A stretch of DNA of 64,000 nucleotides from Martinezella rhizogenes (GTDB lineage: Bacteria; Pseudomonadota; Alphaproteobacteria; Rhizobiales; Rhizobiaceae), in assembly GCF_000799715.1 (NCBI RefSeq), contig NZ_JUHG01000013.1, positions 1,116,001-1,180,000 on the forward strand, read 5' to 3'. How positions within the stretch are numbered: position 1 is the stretch's first letter; the number at the start of each line of letters is the position of its first letter. Below, in pieces: positions 59,087 through 64,000 of this stretch. The notes beneath the pieces were generated by a model. The model ran no database searches. It saw nothing but the letters and a program-made list of their open reading frames with translations, and was not told where the DNA came from. Position numbers and translations under genes: made by a program.

Positions 59087-60331
59087 CTAAATATTTTCAA
59101 GCTCGAGCAATTCGTCCAGCGTCTGACGCTTACGGATCAACCTGTGCCCGCCATTATCCAGAAGCACTTCGGGAGCATAGAGCCGGCTATTGTAGTTCGA
59201 GGACATCGTCGCCCCATAGGCGCCGGTGCCATGGAACACCAGAAAATCGCCGACATGCGTTTCGGGCAGGTCCCTTTTCTCCACCGTTCCGAATTCCGTC
59301 TGCGTGAACACATCGCCTGATTCACACAAGGGGCCGGCAACGACGGTTGGCAGGGCGACGGCCGAGCGAGCGTGGGGCGTGGGGCCGGGGATGACGGATA
59401 TATGGTGATAGCTGCCATACATCGCCGGTCTGGCGAGGTCGCTGAAACCGGCGTCAACCAGCGTAAAGCGGTTCTGGCCCATGGTCTTGACCGCCCTCAC
59501 CTCTGCCAGCAGCACGCCGGAATCCGCCGTCAGGAAACGTCCCGGCTCGATTTCCAGGCGGATAGGATGCTTGAAGTGCGCTTCGACCTGCCTCCGCGCC
59601 TCATCCCAAAGCGAGAAATAATGCGTGGGATCGATCTCCTCCTCGCCTTCCTTGTAAGGAACGGAAAGGCCGCCGCCAGCGGAGATCGCCTCGATGTCCG
59701 TGCCGAGATCGCGGCAGAAGTCGACCATCGCCCCGCAGACACGCTGCAGATGACCATAGTCGACGCCGGAGCCGATATGCATGTGCAGTCCGACAAGCGT
59801 CAGGGAATGGGCGCGCGCGACAGCGACCGCCTCGTGCAACTGCTCGAACCAGATGCCGTGCTTGCTGTTTTCGCCGCCGGTATTGGTCTTGTTGCTGTGG
59901 CCGTGTCCGAAACCGGGGTTGACGCGAAGCCAGACCCTGTGGCCCGGAGAACGCTCGCCGAGCTGATGCAGCATGTCGATCGAACCGATATTGACTTCGA
60001 TCTTGTCGGCAACGACCCGGTCAAGGATCGCGCGATCGAAGACATCGGCGGTGAAGACGATCTCCGCCGCATCGGATGTGCTGCCGACCGCATAGCCCGC
60101 ACGCACGGCACGCTCGATCTCGCCCAGCGAAACGGAATCGACGAAAACACCTGCCTTGCGCATTTCCCGCAGGATATGGATGTTCGAACAGGCCTTTTGC
60201 GCAAAACGGATCACGTCAAAGGCCGATAATTGCTTGATCCGGCGGCGGATGGCTTCAGCGTCATAGACCCAGAGTGGCGTCCCATATTCGGCGGCGAGCG
60301 TGGTCAGGGTGTCGTTGGAAGGGATGGTCAT
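59087..60331 (-). CDS. PLP-dependent decarboxylase, fold type III (LysA-like; siderophore-type)
   Basis: 414 residues. The PLP lysine is in RFAQKACSN (about residue 47), HMHIGSGVDY near 190, GGGLSVPYKEGE (phosphate-binding glycines), EPGRFLTADSG near 265, and the C-terminal CESGDVF cysteine-aspartate motif. It resembles diaminopimelate decarboxylase, but NAHILR-like residues differ and the gene sits with a PLP Cys/Met enzyme, an exporter and an AlcB-type acetyltransferase. Comparable decarboxylases make amine building blocks in NRPS-independent siderophores (AcsE, PvsE, SbnH). A biosynthetic role of that kind is inferred; a second lysA is the alternative. Confidence 0.82.
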   Translation of the reverse strand: MTIPSNDTLTTLAAEYGTPLWVYDAEAIRRRIKQLSAFDVIRFAQKACSNIHILREMRKAGVFVDSVSLGEIERAVRAGYAVGSTSDAAEIVFTADVFDRAILDRVVADKIEVNIGSIDMLHQLGERSPGHRVWLRVNPGFGHGHSNKTNTGGENSKHGIWFEQLHEAVAVARAHSLTLVGLHMHIGSGVDYGHLQRVCGAMVDFCRDLGTDIEAISAGGGLSVPYKEGEEEIDPTHYFSLWDEARRQVEAHFKHPIRLEIEPGRFLTADSGVLLAEVRAVKTMGQNRFTLVDAGFSDLARPAMYGSYHHISVIPGPTPHARSAVALPTVVAGPLCESGDVFTQTEFGTVEKRDLPETHVGDFLVFHGTGAYGATMSSNYNSRLYAPEVLLDNGGHRLIRKRQTLDELLELENI

Positions 60332-60382
60332 TTTCTCTCGGTCGGTTGGGGCTGAGGCTTGGCAATGGGCCGTGACAATAAT

Positions 60383-60413
60383 GCGGGCGGAATGCCGTTG
60401 TCACTCCGCCCGC
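60383..60413 (-). other. Intergenic stem-loop between two PLP enzyme genes
   Basis: GCGGGCGGA (60383-60391) and TCCGCCCGC (60405-60413), a perfect 9-base stem with a 13-base loop in the 117-base gap. Confidence 0.5.
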
Positions 60414-60448
60414 TTCGTAATGCAAATCAGAATTTGAGGCGCCGTCGC

Positions 60449-61630
60449 CTATTTTGCCGCAGCAGCGAAGGCCTGCTCCAGATCGGCGATGATGCTCTTC
60501 GCATCATGAAGACCGACGTTGAGACGGATCGTCCGGTCGCTGACGCCGAAGCGCGCGAAGACATTTGTCTCGGGCGAAATGCTCAGGGCCGCCTTTGCCG
60601 GAACGACGAGGCTTTCCGGTCCTCCCCAGCTGACGCCGATCCGCACGAGCCGCAGGGCATCGACGAAGGAAGCGACATCGATATGATCCGCAACCTCGAA
60701 GGAGAAGAGGCCGCCAAATCCGCTGAAGGTGCTCTTGCCCGGGTGCTCGGCAAAGGCCGGGTGCATGACATTTGCCACAGCGTCAGCCGACTTCAGCCAC
60801 GAGGCGACCTCGAGGCCTGCCTCGTGGTGATGGCGCATGCGGAACGGCAGGGTTTCGAGATTGCGCAGAACCAGCCATGCCTCGAACGGTGCAAGCTTGG
60901 CACCCGTATAGGGATAGATCTCGCTGTTGATCCTATTGATATGCGCGCGCGATCCGGCAACGAGGCCCGCAACCGTATCGCTTTGGCCGCCCAGATATTT
61001 TGAGGCTGCATGGATCACCAGATCGATGCCGACGGCGAGCGGGTTCTGGTAAAGCGGCGTTGCCCAGGAATTGTCGACCATGGTCACCACGCCATGCCGA
61101 CGGGCCGCCTCGGCGATTGCTGTGAGGTCCTGCAATTCGAAGACCATCGAGGTCGGGTTCTCAAGATAGACAACCTTGGCGCCGGGGATAGCGGCAATCA
61201 TCTTCTCCGTATCGGTCCCGTCGATATAGTCGACGATGACGCCGAAGCGCCTCAGCACCTTCTCGAAGAAGCGGAAGGCATCGCTATAGACATGCCGGAC
61301 GGTGACGATCCGGTCGCCCGGCCCGACGAAGGCAAGAACCGCCGCGGCAATGGCGCCCATGCCACTGGAAAAGGCGCGTGCCTCCTCGGCGCCTTCCATC
61401 TCGGCGATCCGGCGTTCCAACAGTTGCACCGTCGGATTGTCGCCACGCGAATAGATCGGCTTTTTCGACCGGCCGGCAAAGACGTCTTCAAGGTCGCTAT
61501 AGCTGTCGAACAGGAAGAGCGACGTCTGATAGATCGGCGGCACGGCCGCATTGAAGGGATCGTCCTGGACAGGCATCAGCGTGTTGGACGATACTCTGTG
61601 ATAGGCATCGAACCTTGGGGTCTCGTTCAT
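60449..61630 (-). CDS. Cys/Met-metabolism PLP-dependent enzyme (cystathionine/methionine gamma-lyase family)
   Basis: 393 residues from the ATG at 61630 (GAGGA upstream; a longer frame to 61708 overlaps the MATE gene). Family motifs: PPIYQTSLFLFDSYSDLEDVF, YSRGDNPTVQLLERRIAEMEGAEEA, FSSGMGAIAAAVLA, VYLENPTSMVFELQDL, VDNSWATPLYQNPLAVGIDLVIHAASKYLGGQSDTVAG with the PLP lysine in ASKYLGG. Substrate specificity cannot be read off. In this cluster it may provide a C3/C4 amino building block rather than methionine metabolism. Confidence 0.85.
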   Translation of the reverse strand: MNETPRFDAYHRVSSNTLMPVQDDPFNAAVPPIYQTSLFLFDSYSDLEDVFAGRSKKPIYSRGDNPTVQLLERRIAEMEGAEEARAFSSGMGAIAAAVLAFVGPGDRIVTVRHVYSDAFRFFEKVLRRFGVIVDYIDGTDTEKMIAAIPGAKVVYLENPTSMVFELQDLTAIAEAARRHGVVTMVDNSWATPLYQNPLAVGIDLVIHAASKYLGGQSDTVAGLVAGSRAHINRINSEIYPYTGAKLAPFEAWLVLRNLETLPFRMRHHHEAGLEVASWLKSADAVANVMHPAFAEHPGKSTFSGFGGLFSFEVADHIDVASFVDALRLVRIGVSWGGPESLVVPAKAALSISPETNVFARFGVSDRTIRLNVGLHDAKSIIADLEQAFAAAAK

Positions 61631-61644
61631 GGCGTCCTCATTTT

Positions 61645-63012
61645 TCAGGGATGGAGTGTCGATTGGCCAACCAGATGGCCGGTGCTTGTCGGTAGGATGG
61701 CCAGCCATTCGCGCCGGGCGATGACGATGCCAAGCATGGCCGCCAGGATCGCAGCGCCCGCCGGCGCAAGGGCGACGCCGGCAAAGCCGATCCAGAGCGG
61801 CAGCAAAAGCAGAAGCGGAATGAGCAGATAGCCTTGCGGCGCAAGTCCGACCACGGCGGAAAGACCGGCCCGGCCGCGCGACTGGAGCATCACCAGCAGA
61901 ACCGACTGAAATGCCGCCAGGGGGAAGACCGGAAAGAGTGCGCGCAGATAGGACGCCGCCTCGGCTGCAACCTCGGGGCTATCGGTAAACAGGCGCACAA
62001 TCGGTTCGGCCCCCAGAAACAGCAGGGCGGAATAGAGCGATGCCACGGGGATGGTCACCGCCAGCATGACGCGGATGATCGCTCTCACGCGCAGGGGATC
62101 GCCCGCCCCGACGGCATGGCTGACAACGCTTTGGGCACCGAGGCAGAAGCCGAAGACGGGAAGCTGGCCAAGCGTCATCAGGCGAATGGCAATCGCGGTC
62201 GCGGCCACCCCGGCATCACCGCCATAAACGGCGGCTTCACGCAGGAGAATGAGGAAACCCACGCCCGTCACGACGCTGGTCGCCGCGGCGGGAACACCGA
62301 TCCTTCCGATCGGCCGCAACAATTGCCAGCGAACCAGCCGCATCGTCACCCTGACCTTACCCCATCGGTGCAGGAAGTAGACGGCATAGCAAAGAAGCGC
62401 CGCCACCGACGATAGGATCGTCGCAAACGCGGCCCCCGCTTCGCGAAACTCGAACAGGAAGATCAAGACCGGATCGAGAATGGCATTGAGCGCGAAACTG
62501 GCAATCAGCACGATCATCGAGAAACGCGAATTTCCTTCGGCAATCGCGATGAAATCGCAGACGGCCTGCAGCAGCCCGAGCGTCACGCCAAAGGCCAGCA
62601 ATCGCCCGTAATTGAGGCCCGGCGCCAGAAGCTCGTTGCTGGCACCGAGCGCGCCGACAAAGCTCGGCAATCCAAGATAGATGAGGACGGACAGGATGAT
62701 GCCGATCGGGATCGTCGCGGCCAACGCCGTTACCGCCACCGACGAGGCGGCGGGCACATCGCCCTCGCCGAGATGCCGCGCCAGAAGCGTGGCAAGCCCG
62801 ATGCCAAGGCCCTGGCCCGTCGCCGCGACCAGCAGGAACAGCGGCATAACGAGGCTGATGCCGGCAAGCACCTCCGGGCCAAGGGTGCCGAGGAAAATCG
62901 CGTTGATCGCATGATGGCCGGCGCTTGCCGCCAATCCAGCCACGGCCGGCAGGGCGATCGTCAGAACGAGCCGCATGACGCGCGGATCGTTCATATCGGC
63001 AACAGCCTTCAT
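61645..63012 (-). CDS. MATE family efflux transporter
   Basis: 455 residues from the ATG at 63012 (a GTG one codon upstream is possible). Twelve membrane segments in two halves; GHHAINAIFLGTLGPEVLAG near 33-52 and the second-half counterpart LGAQSVVSHAVGAGDPLRVRAI near 290-312 are MATE hallmarks. Its start shares a base with the stop of the acetyltransferase gene (TGATG). In this position it most likely exports the siderophore made by the neighbouring enzymes. Confidence 0.87.
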   Translation of the reverse strand: MKAVADMNDPRVMRLVLTIALPAVAGLAASAGHHAINAIFLGTLGPEVLAGISLVMPLFLLVAATGQGLGIGLATLLARHLGEGDVPAASSVAVTALAATIPIGIILSVLIYLGLPSFVGALGASNELLAPGLNYGRLLAFGVTLGLLQAVCDFIAIAEGNSRFSMIVLIASFALNAILDPVLIFLFEFREAGAAFATILSSVAALLCYAVYFLHRWGKVRVTMRLVRWQLLRPIGRIGVPAAATSVVTGVGFLILLREAAVYGGDAGVAATAIAIRLMTLGQLPVFGFCLGAQSVVSHAVGAGDPLRVRAIIRVMLAVTIPVASLYSALLFLGAEPIVRLFTDSPEVAAEAASYLRALFPVFPLAAFQSVLLVMLQSRGRAGLSAVVGLAPQGYLLIPLLLLLPLWIGFAGVALAPAGAAILAAMLGIVIARREWLAILPTSTGHLVGQSTLHP

Positions 63013-64000
63013 CACGCGGCGTCCCGAGGCAGCGAGCCGAGGGCCGGCAATCCGTCTTCGCCGGCGAGACCGGAGAGATCGGGCGACAGCAGCCGGTCCA
63101 TGAAGAACCGCTCGCGCAGGAGCATCACCAGCAAGGCCTTCTTGTGGGCAAACTGGATATGCTTGATCTTCGAGAAGCCCGACCGGTCGAGATTGCGGAT
63201 CTGCTGGCGGTGATGATGCACCGGTTCTCCGACGATCCGCCGCGTGCGCGGATCGGCCAGGAACATGTAGTGCATCAGCGAAGGCAGCCAGGCGCTGACG
63301 AAGGCCTTTCCACGGAAGGCGTCCTCGCCGATGGCGACGTGCCAGCCGCGATCATGTCCTTCGGCCTCATAATGCGGGCCGATGCGGTCTTCCTTGGCCC
63401 AGTAAAGTTCGAAGTAGCCGAAAGGCACGCCGCCGAATGTTCCGATCAGCGGCAGGGTGCGCGGATCGGCGAGCCGGCCTGCGATGAAATCGCGGTGATA
63501 GGAAAGCTCGCCATTGTCCTCCCAGATGGCGGCGACGCGGGGGTCGTTCATCCAGCGATGGAAATGCGGGAGATCCGCATCGACATCGGCGACATGAAGG
63601 CCGAGCGGCATGTTCAGCCAGGGAATGAACCGGTTGTAGACGGAACCGACAGGCTTCGGTGGCCGCAGCGGGTGGAGGACGCCATTGGTCAGGACTGGCG
63701 TTTCCGGATAGGCGAAAGGCGTGCTTCCGAGCCAGGGCTTTGCCTGCTGGAAAAACGCTTCCGGACGGGCAGCAAGACGATCGTCTCGCCGCTCGACGGC
63801 ACCGGATGCCAACAGACGCCCCAACAGCGCGCGATCTTCGATAGCGATATCGACGCCATCCAGTTCTGGATGGCAGGTCAGGACGGCATCGAGCACGGCG
63901 TTGACGAGATCATCGGGCGAGAGCTCTTTCGTGCCAGCCGATATCTGGTCGAAGGTCAGCAGCGGATTGGCCGAGGCCGTGAAGCGTCCCGAGGCCACCT
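63012..64000 (-). CDS. Siderophore-type GNAT acetyltransferase (AlcB/IucB/RhbD-like), 5' end outside window
   Basis: At least 328 residues; a GTG at 63998 is the first possible start but lacks a visible ribosome site and the frame continues to the edge. The C-terminal 200 residues are the AlcB-type GNAT domain: FHRWMNDPRVAAIWEDNGELSYHRDFI, FGYFELYWAKEDRIGPHYEAEGHDRGWHVAIGEDAFRGKAF, LADPRTRRIVGEPVHHHRQQIRNLDRSGF. These enzymes N-acylate hydroxylamino or amino groups of siderophore precursors. The N-terminal ~120 residues have no clear match. The rest of the cluster should lie beyond the window. Confidence 0.85.
   Translation of the reverse strand, partial: VASGRFTASANPLLTFDQISAGTKELSPDDLVNAVLDAVLTCHPELDGVDIAIEDRALLGRLLASGAVERRDDRLAARPEAFFQQAKPWLGSTPFAYPETPVLTNGVLHPLRPPKPVGSVYNRFIPWLNMPLGLHVADVDADLPHFHRWMNDPRVAAIWEDNGELSYHRDFIAGRLADPRTLPLIGTFGGVPFGYFELYWAKEDRIGPHYEAEGHDRGWHVAIGEDAFRGKAFVSAWLPSLMHYMFLADPRTRRIVGEPVHHHRQQIRNLDRSGFSKIKHIQFAHKKALLVMLLRERFFMDRLLSPDLSGLAGEDGLPALGSLPRDAA

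Noticed and set aside
1..64000. Insertion sequences, CRISPR arrays, tRNA or rRNA genes, phage genes
   Set aside because: No transposase-like protein, no regularly spaced direct repeats, no cloverleaf or rRNA-like stretch was recognised on reading; a tRNAscan and IS search would settle it.

Overview
The window reads as a G+C-rich alphaproteobacterial chromosome or large replicon, most likely Rhizobiales (Rhizobium/Agrobacterium/Ensifer type). The evidence is dense catabolic operons each with its own ABC transporter and regulator, many start/stop overlaps of the ATGA type, TTGAC-type promoters, FixJ-like two-component regulation, and small conserved rhizobial-style proteins. I see no rRNA, tRNA, CRISPR array or insertion sequence. 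The window starts inside a LivF-type ATPase gene and ends inside a siderophore-type acetyltransferase gene.

Layout. (1) 1-5219, minus strand: an amide/urea-type branched-chain-family ABC transporter operon headed by a cytosolic AmiC-like amide sensor; a MarR gene diverges from it. (2) 5977-20791: a nicotinate degradation region. NicA/NicB hydroxylate nicotinate to 6-hydroxynicotinate. A 6-hydroxynicotinate reductase, probably fed by a ferredoxin-NADP reductase, reduces the ring. A UPF0280 protein, two tandem DUF1185 proteins and a HyuA/HyuB (oxoprolinase-family) pair are the candidates for ring opening. GcdH handles glutaryl-CoA at the end. Near-identical palindromes sit at the promoters of nicA, fpr and hnr and just upstream of hyuA, with a diverged copy upstream of a second MarR gene. 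They define a regulon, presumably controlled by one or both of the two MarR proteins. (3) 21585-26287: a second branched-chain-family ABC transporter with a fused permease, divergent from that MarR gene and possibly the uptake system of the pathway; a decayed GNAT pseudogene follows. (4) 26490-36586: a LysR gene divergent from a catabolic operon: argininosuccinate-lyase-like C-N lyase, polar amino acid ABC transporter, MmgE/PrpD protein, PuuE-like deacetylase, ureohydrolase and FAD-linked hydroxyacid oxidase. The lyase plus MmgE/PrpD pair recalls iminodisuccinate degradation. (5) 36645-46314: a GntR gene divergent from a dipeptide-type ABC operon (fused DppDF ATPase) carrying one M20 hydrolase plus M20-like and M24-like proteins whose metal sites are largely lost. 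(6) 46672-51880: a small protein, a NitT/TauT-type ABC exporter/importer without binding protein, and a membrane histidine kinase/FixJ-type regulator pair. (7) 51998-59012: small proteins, a PAP2 phosphatase, a candidate leaderless attenuator RNA ahead of a Bcr/CflA efflux gene, and a LacI / PhyH dioxygenase / SDR group. (8) 59087-64000, minus strand: PLP decarboxylase, Cys/Met-metabolism PLP enzyme, MATE exporter and AlcB-type acetyltransferase, probably one side of a siderophore biosynthesis cluster.

The most notable items are the hybrid aerobic nicotinate pathway with its palindromic regulon and no visible enamidase gene, the 18-codon leader ORF whose ATG falls at the predicted transcription start and is followed by a hairpin and a terminator, the C-N lyase/epimerase-like cluster of unknown substrate, and the adjacent metal-site-degenerate M20 and M24 proteins.
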